A stretch of DNA of 64,000 bases, taken from NCBI GenBank assembly GCA_900764215.1, contig CAAFNI010000208.1, positions 1-64,000 of the forward strand, in the 5' to 3' direction. Every line of letters begins with the position of its first letter. The stretch's first letter is position 1. The notes under the pieces were generated by a model, which did no database searches, was not told the DNA's origin, and was given only the letters and a program-made list of their open reading frames with translations. Source of the DNA: an uncultured Sutterella sp. (GTDB lineage: Bacteria; Pseudomonadota; Gammaproteobacteria; Burkholderiales; Burkholderiaceae_F). Of this stretch, positions 36,425-47,832 are shown one piece after another. Both the position numbers and the translations under genes were made by a program.

Positions 36425-37786
36425 ATGAACAACTTCTGGCAAGACTGTCTCGCACAGATCAAAGCGATGAAGCTTCCTCCTATGATCATCACCAATTGGT
36501 TCGAACCGATTGAGCTGGTGCATTGGGACAGCGACCGTGGCGACATGATCATCGAGGCTCCTGCAAGCAAGGTGCAGACGATCCGCGCGACGTATCTGAA
36601 AACCATCCAGGATGTGGCCGTGCATCTTCACGGCACTCAGGTGAAGGTCACTCTGCAAGCCGCAGGAGCCAGCGCGGGCGACACCCCGACTCCCGCCCAG
36701 CCCAAGGGACCGACCCTGGAAGACATCGAAAGACGACGTGAGGAAACCGGGCTTCTTCCGGGGCTTACTTTCGAAAACTACGTCAACGGCAATGCCAACC
36801 AGCTTGCCGTTGCCGCCGCTGAGCACGTGGCCACCACCATGGGCATGCAGTACAACCCGCTCTACATCTACGGCGGAGTCGGACTTGGCAAGACCCACCT
36901 GATGCAGGCCATCGGTCACCGCTATCTCGACCTCCACCCAAAGGCGCGCGTACGATGCATTTCCGCTCAGGACTTCATCAGCGAGTATACGACCGCCACG
37001 CGCGACTCCTCGAGCTCACGCAAGGCGCTTCAGATGTTCGACGAGCGCTACCGAAACCTCGACCTGCTCCTGATTGACGACGTTCAGTCATTCTCAGGCG
37101 CCAAGGGCTCGCAGGCTCAGTTCTATCGCGCCTTTGAAGCCCTGGTTCCGCACAACAAGCAGGTGGTGCTCACCGCCGATACGTATACGCGAAACCTCAA
37201 AGATATCGAACAACGCCTCATCTCACGCTTCTCTCAGGGGCTGTCCGTCGCCATTGAGCCGCCTGAACTCGAAATGCGCATCGCCATTTTGCTCAACAAG
37301 GCCAAGGCGCTCGGTGCCGCGCTGCCCGAAGAAGTTGCAATGTTTATCGCCAAGCGTCTCAAGTCCAACGTGCGAGAACTCGAGGGCGCTCTTCAGCAGG
37401 TCATCGCCTACCAACAGTTTCAGCCCTCAGCCGCCAAGGAAATCACGATCGACATCGCCAAGCATGTCCTTCGAGACCAGTTCTCGGTCAACAACAACCT
37501 GATCACAATCGAAAGCATTCAGAAAACCGTTGCCGACTACTACAACATCAAAGTCGCGGAGATGCACTCGAAGCGTCGTCCGGCAAACATCGCCAGACCC
37601 CGCCAGATCGCCATGTACCTCACCAAGGAACTGACTCAGCACAGTCTCCCTGAAATCGGCGCCAATTTCGGCGGCCGAGACCACACGACCGTCATGCACG
37701 CCGTGCGCAAGATCACCCAGGAACGCCAAGGCAACGCCGAACTCAATCACGAAATCCACGTGCTCGAGCAGATGATCAAGGGCTGA
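36425..37786 (+). CDS. dnaA: Chromosomal replication initiator DnaA
   Basis: A 453-residue initiator ATPase. I start it at ATG 36425 (MNNFWQDCLAQIKAMKLPP); the frame is open to 36170 but that part covers the DnaA boxes. Domain I (~1-85), variable linker II (~90-120, Pro/Gly rich), AAA+ domain III with Walker A GGVGLGKTHLMQAIGH and Walker B LDLLLIDDVQSF, and C-terminal DNA-binding domain IV with the signature GGRDHTTVMHAVRKI are all present. It heads dnaA-dnaN-gyrB. Confidence 0.98.
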   Translation: MNNFWQDCLAQIKAMKLPPMIITNWFEPIELVHWDSDRGDMIIEAPASKVQTIRATYLKTIQDVAVHLHGTQVKVTLQAAGASAGDTPTPAQPKGPTLEDIERRREETGLLPGLTFENYVNGNANQLAVAAAEHVATTMGMQYNPLYIYGGVGLGKTHLMQAIGHRYLDLHPKARVRCISAQDFISEYTTATRDSSSSRKALQMFDERYRNLDLLLIDDVQSFSGAKGSQAQFYRAFEALVPHNKQVVLTADTYTRNLKDIEQRLISRFSQGLSVAIEPPELEMRIAILLNKAKALGAALPEEVAMFIAKRLKSNVRELEGALQQVIAYQQFQPSAAKEITIDIAKHVLRDQFSVNNNLITIESIQKTVADYYNIKVAEMHSKRRPANIARPRQIAMYLTKELTQHSLPEIGANFGGRDHTTVMHAVRKITQERQGNAELNHEIHVLEQMIKG

Positions 37787-37835
37787 CAAGCGCCGACGGT
37801 ATCCGATTTTTTGAATTTTTCACCAGTATTTTGTT

Positions 37836-41581
<3,746 letters not shown>

Positions 41582-41589
41582 CGAACGTC

Positions 41590-41622
41590 AAGCGGGAGAC
41601 CGGTCATACGGTTCTCCCGCTT
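41590..41622 (+). other. Stem-loop after gyrB
   Basis: AAGCGGGAGA and TCTCCCGCTT pair around an ACCG/CGGT inner segment, 9 bp past the gyrB stop. There is no T-run, so it may protect mRNA 3' ends or cause partial termination before the downstream gene. Confidence 0.4.
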
Positions 41623-41652
41623 GCACCGTCGCAACTCACAGGAGAACGCAGC

Positions 41653-42591
41653 GTGGACAAACTCAAGGAAAAAGTTGTCATCGCCGTCTCATCAAGAGCC
41701 CTCTTCGACCTTGAGGAAGAGCACGCGCTTTTCGAGGAAAGAGGCTACAAGGCCTTCAGAGATCATCAGGTTCGTTATCAGAACACGCCCCTGCGCCCAG
41801 GCGTGGCCTTCCCGTTTGTAAAGCGCCTGCTTGCCCTCAACGAGCTCTACGGGGATCTGGCGCCCTTCCGCGTCATCGCACTCTCGCGCAACTCCCCTGA
41901 AACAGCTCAGCGCTTCTTTCATTCCTGCCGCCACTACAAGCTGCCAATTTCAGCCGGCGGCTTCACATCCGGCCACTCTACATATCCCTATCTGGAAGCC
42001 TTCAACGCTTCGCTTTTTCTCAGTGCCAATCCTGAGAACGTACGCAATGCCATCGCCGCAGGACAGCCCGCAGGGCTCGTCATGCCTTCGCCCGTTGAAG
42101 ACGAAGACGACGACAGTCCGACATTGCGCATAGCGTTTGACTTTGACGGTGTAATCGCCGACGACGAAAGCGAACGCGAATATCAGAAGGAGGGGCTTTC
42201 CGGCTTTCATCGCCTCGAGCAGGAAAAGGCTTCCACGCCCCACTCTCCGGGGCCGTTGCGTCGTCTCTTCGAACAGCTTTCCGCCTTTCAGCGCTTTGAC
42301 TACAACCACAGAGGCGCTTCAGATCCGTATTTTGAACCTGCCGTTCGCATTTCCATCGTCACAGCACGGGGGGCGCCGAGCGAAGAACGTCTGATCACCA
42401 CGCTCAAAAGCTTCGGCATGAGCGCTGCGGAGCTCTTTCTGCTTGACGGCCTCGACAAGCAACCGTTTCTCAAGGCCATCAGGCCGCACATATTCTTCGA
42501 CGATCAGGCGAACAACCTGAAGCCAAGTCTCAACATCGTGCCGTCCGTGCTGGTGCCTTTCGGCATCCACCATTTGGAGAAGCTTCACTAG
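41653..42591 (+). CDS. 5'-nucleotidase, cytosolic NT5C1-like family
   Basis: A 312-residue protein of the bacterial 5'-nucleotidase family (PF06189). It likely removes phosphate from nucleoside 5'-monophosphates. Key signatures: the N-terminal KLKEKVVIAVSSRALFDLEEEHALFEERG, SRNSPETAQRFFHSCRHY, AGGFTSGHSTYPYLEAFNASLFLSANPENVRNAI, a HAD-like DFDGVIADDESE (~residue 160) and FFDDQANNLKPS. The start codon is GTG, preceded by GGAG. It is followed after 4 bp by the flavoprotein gene, suggesting one transcript with gyrB upstream. Confidence 0.85.
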   Translation: MDKLKEKVVIAVSSRALFDLEEEHALFEERGYKAFRDHQVRYQNTPLRPGVAFPFVKRLLALNELYGDLAPFRVIALSRNSPETAQRFFHSCRHYKLPISAGGFTSGHSTYPYLEAFNASLFLSANPENVRNAIAAGQPAGLVMPSPVEDEDDDSPTLRIAFDFDGVIADDESEREYQKEGLSGFHRLEQEKASTPHSPGPLRRLFEQLSAFQRFDYNHRGASDPYFEPAVRISIVTARGAPSEERLITTLKSFGMSAAELFLLDGLDKQPFLKAIRPHIFFDDQANNLKPSLNIVPSVLVPFGIHHLEKLH

Positions 42592-42595
42592 CATC

Positions 42596-44626
42596 ATGGC
42601 CGCCTATCCGCATCTGTTTCTGCCGCTGAAAGTGGGAGCGCACTTCCTGAAAAACAGGATCGTCATGGCTCCCATCGAAACCGGCCTTGAAAAGCAGGAC
42701 TTCCTGGACCCGAGGCTCGTCGCATTTTATGAGGAACGCGCCCGCGGCAACGGTCCCGGACTCTTCATCGTTGGCAACGGCGTCGTGCACGAAACCGGCT
42801 TGCGGAAGCTGAAAGATCCCGTTCTGACCGCCGGCCTGCTCAACAATGCGGTTCGACTAACATCCGTCATCCATGACGCAGGCGCCAAGATTCTGCTGCA
42901 GCTTCAGCATCACGGCGCCGAGGCGGATCACATGTTCGCCGTCTCCGCCTCTCGCTTTCGCAATCGAGACACCAAGCGCACGCTGCACCGAGCTCCCGGC
43001 CTTTTGGTGAGTCATCTAATCAGTCAATATGCGCTCTTTGCCTACCACGCCGTCATGCACGGCGAATTCGACGGCGTGGAGGTATACGGCGGACGGCTTT
43101 CATTGCCCAACGTCTTCTCCAGCCGGCTCTTCAACCGCCGGCATGACAAGTGGGGGTTGCAGGCCCGTACGCTCTTTGCGGTCGAACTCGTCCGTCGAAT
43201 CCGCAGCTTCATCGGCCCGAGCCCCATACTCTCCTACAGGCTTTCATTGCTGGATCTCCACGCAGGTGGAAGCGAATGGCACGATCTTCTTGCCTTTGCG
43301 CAAGCCCTGCATTATGAAGGAGTCAATCTCTTCAGCTTCGACATAGGGTTTACGCCCAACAGCGTTCCCGTAGACAGCGACCTTACGCCAGCCGGCGTTT
43401 GGGTGCCTTTTATGGAAAAGTTCTCACGCGAGATCAAAGTGCCCGTCATCTTCGGACACCGAATGCCGGGGCCGGATCGCATGGATGAAATCCTGCAGAA
43501 CAACATCACCAGTCTCGTCGAGATCGGACGCCCTCTGATTGCAGATGCCCGATGGGTGGAACACATCCATTCCGACCAGCCGGTCAGACCCTGTGCGCTT
43601 TGTCCTCAAGGTTGCTTATGCCTTGACAAACAGGAAGGGCGAGAGATATTAGGCTGCATTGCATCTCCGCATAGCCTCAGAGGCCCTCAGAAGCATTCTG
43701 ACAGCCTCGACGTCCTCATCGTAGGTGGAGGACCGGCCGGCATGGCCGCAGCCCGTGAGGGAGCCGTAAGAGGCCACAAGGTCACACTTGTGGATGAAGG
43801 CTCCGAACTCGGCGGCCTTTACAGGCTTTGCGCAAAAATTCAGGGGCGAAGCTGCATTCAAGAACTTCTGAAGGTACAGGAACGCGAGCTCATTGAACTT
43901 GGCGTTGAAATCATCCGCAATACCCGCGCCACCGCTCAATGGATTGAGGACAACTACAGCGGTAGCAAAATTCTGCTGGCCACGGGAAAGGAATCCAGCA
44001 TGCCGGACATTCCCGGCATCGACACTCCCAATGTTCTCACGTTGGAAGATTTGCTTCAGGGCTGCATGCCCGTCGGACACCGAGTAGCCGTCATTGGAAG
44101 CGGCAACGTCGCCGTAGACGTCACTCGGTACCTCTGTACGCACGACTTGAGAAACCACAATGAATGGTGCTGTGCCTGGGGCATCGGAGACCCGGCTGAA
44201 CACATTGGCGGCACCCTTGGCGTCATCCCTCACCTCAATGCCGCTCCTCGCAAGGTTTATCTGATCAATCAAACAAGTCAAACTACGGAAGACCTCTTCT
44301 TGAGAGAGCGCAGGCTTTACGAAGTCCAATGGCTCCGAATGCATGGAGTGAACATCTTTGATGAGGCCGACGTCGAGCAGATCGACAGTCATTCAGTGCG
44401 AGTGAGCTGCGAGGGCGAAGAAGGTTCCACAATCCTTCGGGTTGACCATATTGTCATGATCGGAGACCGCGAAGCCAATACCGAACTTCAGAACGACCTT
44501 ACCGAGCTGGGCATTCCTTTTGAAGCCGCAGGCAGCATGCGACTCAAAACCTCTTTCGGCAAGGCGGCAGAAGCCGCTTTGGACGGCATTTACGTCCTTC
44601 AATCCCTGGAAAAGCGCAGTCGGTGA
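42596..44626 (+). CDS. NADH:flavin oxidoreductase, FadH/Old Yellow Enzyme type with Fe-S and FAD domains
   Basis: A 676-residue three-domain enzyme. An N-terminal FMN-binding TIM barrel (~1-330; LFLPLKVGAHFLKNRIVMAPIETG, VFSSRLFNRRHDKWG) is followed by an Fe-S motif with the cysteines of CALCPQGCLCLDKQEGREIL and a further Cys (~333-355). A C-terminal FAD/NAD part follows (LDVLIVGGGPAGMAAAREGAVRGHKVTLVDEG, ~375-405, and VAVIGSGNVAVDVTRYL). This is the 2,4-dienoyl-CoA reductase/trimethylamine dehydrogenase layout. The substrate is unknown. It lies just left of oriC. Confidence 0.88.
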   Translation: MAAYPHLFLPLKVGAHFLKNRIVMAPIETGLEKQDFLDPRLVAFYEERARGNGPGLFIVGNGVVHETGLRKLKDPVLTAGLLNNAVRLTSVIHDAGAKILLQLQHHGAEADHMFAVSASRFRNRDTKRTLHRAPGLLVSHLISQYALFAYHAVMHGEFDGVEVYGGRLSLPNVFSSRLFNRRHDKWGLQARTLFAVELVRRIRSFIGPSPILSYRLSLLDLHAGGSEWHDLLAFAQALHYEGVNLFSFDIGFTPNSVPVDSDLTPAGVWVPFMEKFSREIKVPVIFGHRMPGPDRMDEILQNNITSLVEIGRPLIADARWVEHIHSDQPVRPCALCPQGCLCLDKQEGREILGCIASPHSLRGPQKHSDSLDVLIVGGGPAGMAAAREGAVRGHKVTLVDEGSELGGLYRLCAKIQGRSCIQELLKVQERELIELGVEIIRNTRATAQWIEDNYSGSKILLATGKESSMPDIPGIDTPNVLTLEDLLQGCMPVGHRVAVIGSGNVAVDVTRYLCTHDLRNHNEWCCAWGIGDPAEHIGGTLGVIPHLNAAPRKVYLINQTSQTTEDLFLRERRLYEVQWLRMHGVNIFDEADVEQIDSHSVRVSCEGEEGSTILRVDHIVMIGDREANTELQNDLTELGIPFEAAGSMRLKTSFGKAAEAALDGIYVLQSLEKRSR

Positions 44627-45122
44627 ATTTCAGCCGAAAGAAAGAAATTCCTGCGCCGCAAAGATAAAATTGTCCAATCCACAAGGAATGCACAGGGTAA
44701 CCCACAGCTTATCCACAGAAGCAACAGGGTGAAACGGCGCATTTTAATCGGCTCTTTTGCTTGTCGTACCGGCAAGACTGCGGTTTGGCCGGTTTCTACA
44801 TTTCCGTTTTTTGTGTAAAGTTGAAGGAGATTCGCAAAGATCTACTCTATTTATTTCTTCTTTATTTCTTTATATTAGTAGTGGTAAGTAGTAGGTGATG
44901 CCGATTTTTGTTGATAAGGCTTTTTTATTCTGAAAAAACAATGACATGAGCCTGTGAAAAGCATGTGGACAAGCCTCTGAATCTCTTGTGGGAAAGACGG
45001 GAGAAGCAGGGGACAATTTTGGGCCGGCCACAGTGCGCAAAAAAGTTATCCACAGAATCGGAATTTTTCAAAGAAAGTTATCCACAAAGTTGGCCACAAT
45101 TTTTTAAACATTTTTGTTTATC
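44627..45122. other. Probable chromosomal origin of replication (oriC)
   Basis: A 496-bp gene-free segment with consensus DnaA boxes TTATCCACA at 44709-44717, 45046-45054 and 45078-45086, the box TGTGGACAA at 44964-44972, and weaker copies such as TTGGCCACA at 45090-45098. Between them is an AT-rich stretch (44839-44880) starting GATCTACTCTATTTATTTC, like the 13-mers of E. coli oriC, then TAG-TAG-TGG-TAAG-TAG-TAG (44876-44894), resembling DnaA-trio unwinding elements. Plus-strand composition changes from C-rich left of it to G-rich right of it. Confidence 0.75.
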
Positions 45123-45914
45123 ATGACGCCTGAAGTCATTCCTTGGATGTCCCCTTGTCTTTCTCAGTCGATGCGTTTTGTTTTGACGGGAATCGGACAT
45201 CCCGTGCAGTTCCGGCGCGGCGAGGTGATCTATGCTTCCCCTGGCTTGTTTGGCAGTCTGATGTACGTCCGTTCCGGGTTCGTGGTGAAGGCGCTTCTGG
45301 ATCCCGTGCGGGACGAACCTTTGCTTTTATCGATAGCAGGGCCGGGTGCATTTTGCGGCAATTATGAAAATCTGTACGTTAGAGACCGCATGCCAAGACG
45401 ACATTGGTGTTTGACGTCAACCGAAGTGTTGGTGGTGAATCAGGAGCTGTTGCTGAAGATTGCCGATCAGACCTCTGAATGGCAGCGCGAACTGTCAGGA
45501 TATTCATCTGTTTCGTCAATCTGCGACAGAATGGGGATGTTTCTCAATTATTCCGGCACGGTTGAGGAGCGTCTCGGCGCATTATTATTGTTAATGCTTC
45601 ATAGCGAAAGGCCGTCCGTTATGGCGAACCTCTTTGCCAAGGGGGTTGAATGGGTGGAGCTACCTTTTTATCCTGACAAGGGTACGCTCGCTAGGTTGCT
45701 AGGCTGCAGGTTCGAGACTGTGAACGGCACGGTTCGCCAGTGGGTTGAGCACGACGACATTCGCAAGCGCAGTCGCAAGATCTGGTTGAGACGGCGGACC
45801 TTTTTAAAGTATTGGGAATGGCTCATGCCGTTCTTGCAGCAGAGCCGCGCCGAAGAGCGCGCGGCGCAAGCCTTGGAAGAGGCACGGAGGAGGGAAGAAT
45901 ATGACAGCTTCTAA
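45123..45914 (+). CDS. Crp/Fnr-family-like transcription regulator
   Basis: A 263-residue protein that resembles cyclic-nucleotide-type regulators: an N-terminal beta-roll (GHPVQFRRGEVIYASPGLFGSLMYVRSGFVVKALLDPVRDEPLLLSIAGPGAFCGNYENLY, ~residues 20-85), a long dimer helix, then a winged-HTH region (LPFYPDKGTLARLLGCRFETVNGTVRQW, ~175-205). Its roll lacks the cAMP-contact set I would expect of Crp, and no Cys cluster marks it as Fnr. The tail (~240-263) is a charged helix. It is the first gene right of oriC. The signal is unknown. Confidence 0.75.
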   Translation: MTPEVIPWMSPCLSQSMRFVLTGIGHPVQFRRGEVIYASPGLFGSLMYVRSGFVVKALLDPVRDEPLLLSIAGPGAFCGNYENLYVRDRMPRRHWCLTSTEVLVVNQELLLKIADQTSEWQRELSGYSSVSSICDRMGMFLNYSGTVEERLGALLLLMLHSERPSVMANLFAKGVEWVELPFYPDKGTLARLLGCRFETVNGTVRQWVEHDDIRKRSRKIWLRRRTFLKYWEWLMPFLQQSRAEERAAQALEEARRREEYDSF

Positions 45915-46545
45915 AGTATTCATGCTGGCAGCTGCGGTTGCAGCGGTCGGCCTGAGCGGTTGTGCGCCGATACTCATCGGCGGCGCAGCCGTCACATCTG
46001 CCACGGTCATTACGGATCGTCGCACGACCGGTAGCATTGTCGACGACGAAGTGCTGGAAAAGCGCGTGCGTTATGAGATTGGCGAAGTCATCGGGCATGA
46101 AAAGCATCACGTCGTTGTTACGAGCTATGAGGGCAAAGTGCTGTTGACAGGGGAGGTGCTTACAGCTGCCGACAGACAGAAGGCTCAGGACACAGCCGTC
46201 AGGAGCATGGGCGTGCATTCCGTAGTGAACGAGCTTGCAGTGATGGCGCCGGCTTCCGTCGGCTCGGTTCTTTCAGACTCAATGCTGGCGACGAAGGTTC
46301 GAAGCTCAATCATCGGCACCAAGAAGATTTCGCTCAATCAGATGAAGGTGGACGTTCAGCGAGGCATCGTTTACCTGATGGGTATTGTGACGGGCGAGGA
46401 AGCGAGGACTGCCGCCAAAGTGGCCTCTGAAGTTTCCGGTGTTCAGCAGGTTGTGACCTGTTTTACGATTGAAAGCGAAGCGTCGATTAAAAGCCGTCTC
46501 AAAAATTTGGAGTCCGGCAGCAACGCAAAGACTGACGCTCAGTAA
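45901..46545 (+). CDS. BON-domain lipoprotein (DolP/YraP-like)
   Basis: A 214-residue outer-membrane-type lipoprotein. The signal peptide ends in the lipobox LSGC (~residue 20). Two BON domains follow, ~residues 60-125 (KRVRYEIGEVIGHEKHHVVVTSYEGKVLLTGEVLTAADRQKAQDTAVRSMGVHSVVNELAV) and ~135-200 (ATKVRSSIIGTKKISLNQMKVDVQRGIVYLMGIVTGEEARTAAKVASEVSGVQQVV). DolP-type proteins sit on the inner face of the outer membrane and help envelope integrity. GGAGGAGGGAAGAAT precedes the ATG. It overlaps the regulator gene by 14 bp, so it is probably co-transcribed. Confidence 0.9.
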   Translation: MTASKVFMLAAAVAAVGLSGCAPILIGGAAVTSATVITDRRTTGSIVDDEVLEKRVRYEIGEVIGHEKHHVVVTSYEGKVLLTGEVLTAADRQKAQDTAVRSMGVHSVVNELAVMAPASVGSVLSDSMLATKVRSSIIGTKKISLNQMKVDVQRGIVYLMGIVTGEEARTAAKVASEVSGVQQVVTCFTIESEASIKSRLKNLESGSNAKTDAQ

Positions 46546-46565
46546 TCGAAGTCTCTGCTTGGGTG

Positions 46566-46606
46566 AAAAAACTCTCCGCCCGCTTGTTGCGGGGGAGAGT
46601 TTTTTT
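46566..46606 (+). terminator. Terminator after the BON lipoprotein gene
   Basis: ACTCTCC-GCCCGC-TTGTT-GCGGG-GGAGAGT followed by T6 on the plus strand, ~25 bp past the stop. A-rich sequence ahead of the stem lets it work for convergent menA as well. Confidence 0.9.
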
Positions 46607-46627
46607 GCAGAGGCCGGTCCTTTTTTG

Positions 46628-47542
46628 TCAGAGGAGGCAGGCAAGCAGCGCGCCTATGGAAAATAGCACTGAGTAGGCGAGTTCGTACTTGACGCAGCCG
46701 AACATGGTAGCGTTGAGGGCTTCGTGCTGAAGTGTGCCGAATTGCTTCCAAAGCGGCAGACACTGCGGCAGACATCCCAGCACCAACAGGATGGGCCAGA
46801 GTCCGGGCGTTGCCGCCATGACGAAACCGATGACCAGCGGGAGTGCAGTCATGACTCTGAAGGCCGTCGTGAAGGTCTTGTCGCCCAACGCGACTGCAAG
46901 CGTTCGGCGGCCGATGCTCTTGTCATGCACTCGATCTCTCCAGTTGTTGACTGCCAGAACAGCGGCTGCGATGGAACCAAGTGCAACGCTCAGGAGGACG
47001 GCGTTTGCGGACACAGTGAAGGTCTGCAGATAGTAGGTTCCGCAAACCGCTGTCAGGCCGAAGAAGACAAGCACGGTCAATTCACCGAACGGCGTGTAGG
47101 CAATGGGTTTCGGACCGCCCATGTATGAATAGGCGGCGACGACTGACGCAATGCCTATCAAGGCGAAGACCCAACCTCCAAGCCAGATAAGCACGGCGGT
47201 GTTGAGCAGCGCAAGCATGATGAGCGCAAGAATTGCCCTTCGGGCGGCTGAGACGGAAATCCAGCCTTGAGAAGTTGCTCGAGGCAAGCCTCTTCGGTTG
47301 CCGGTCTCGGCCTTTTTCTCGGTATAGCCCAGATCGTTCTTCATGTTGCTGATAATCTGCATCAAAAGAGCGATTGTCATTGTGAAGAACGCAGTCAAAC
47401 CATCAAAACGACCAGTTTCAAACAGGGCGAGACTCAGTGCAGCGATGACGGGAGCTACGGCCACTCCCCAAGTTTTCGGACGCGTAAAAGCCATCCAGGC
47501 CTTCACACTGCCCGGTTTGACGGCCTCTGTGTTCAGCATCAA
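46628..47542 (-). CDS. menA: 1,4-dihydroxy-2-naphthoate polyprenyltransferase MenA
   Basis: A 304-residue membrane prenyltransferase that attaches the isoprenoid tail in menaquinone synthesis. It has eight or nine hydrophobic helices, an NMKNDLGYTE motif where the UbiA superfamily has its N-D-x-x-D site (~residue 67), and a second acidic motif VNNWRDRVHDKSIGRRTLAVALGDK (~200-225). Its ATG overlaps the DUF493 stop (ATGA), so translation is coupled to dacA-like and DUF493 genes. UbiE at 2.8 kb would act after it. Confidence 0.92.
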   Translation of the reverse strand: MMLNTEAVKPGSVKAWMAFTRPKTWGVAVAPVIAALSLALFETGRFDGLTAFFTMTIALLMQIISNMKNDLGYTEKKAETGNRRGLPRATSQGWISVSAARRAILALIMLALLNTAVLIWLGGWVFALIGIASVVAAYSYMGGPKPIAYTPFGELTVLVFFGLTAVCGTYYLQTFTVSANAVLLSVALGSIAAAVLAVNNWRDRVHDKSIGRRTLAVALGDKTFTTAFRVMTALPLVIGFVMAATPGLWPILLVLGCLPQCLPLWKQFGTLQHEALNATMFGCVKYELAYSVLFSIGALLACLL

Positions 47543-47832
47543 AGCGCCACCTTGACCATCGGGTGCGAAGTCAAGGCTCGGTAGAAGTTGTCGAGCTGTT
47601 CCTGAGACTGCGCATTGACCATGATGCTGAGCGCAAGATACTTGCCGGTTTTGGAAAGCGCCGTCGTCATCGTACCCTTGTCGAAGTCGGAGAAGTGACC
47701 GGCCGCGAGCTCGCAGATGACTGTTGGAAATTCAGGTTGATTGACTCCCATGATTTTGATGGGAAAGTTCAGCATGGGGAAGACCATGACTGGAGTCAGG
47801 TCGTCGGGTTGTGGTTGGGAATTGCCATTCAT
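47539..47832 (-). CDS. DUF493/YbeD family protein
   Basis: A 97-residue ACT-like small protein of the DUF493 family. Start at 47832 (MNGNSQPQPDDL). The core is VMVFPMLNFPIKIMGVNQPEFPTVICELAAGHFSDFD and KTGKYLALSIMVNAQSQEQLDNFYRALTSHPMVKVAL, a typical YbeD-type sequence. In many proteobacteria it sits between dacA and lipB; here it follows a dacA-like gene through an ATGA overlap and is followed by menA. The function is unknown; an allosteric or regulatory role is usually assumed. Confidence 0.9.
   Translation of the reverse strand: MNGNSQPQPDDLTPVMVFPMLNFPIKIMGVNQPEFPTVICELAAGHFSDFDKGTMTTALSKTGKYLALSIMVNAQSQEQLDNFYRALTSHPMVKVAL

Noticed and set aside
45114..45122. TTG start for the Crp-like gene
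   Set aside because: The ATG at 45123 is a normal start and the TTG extension adds only three residues with no ribosome-binding site.
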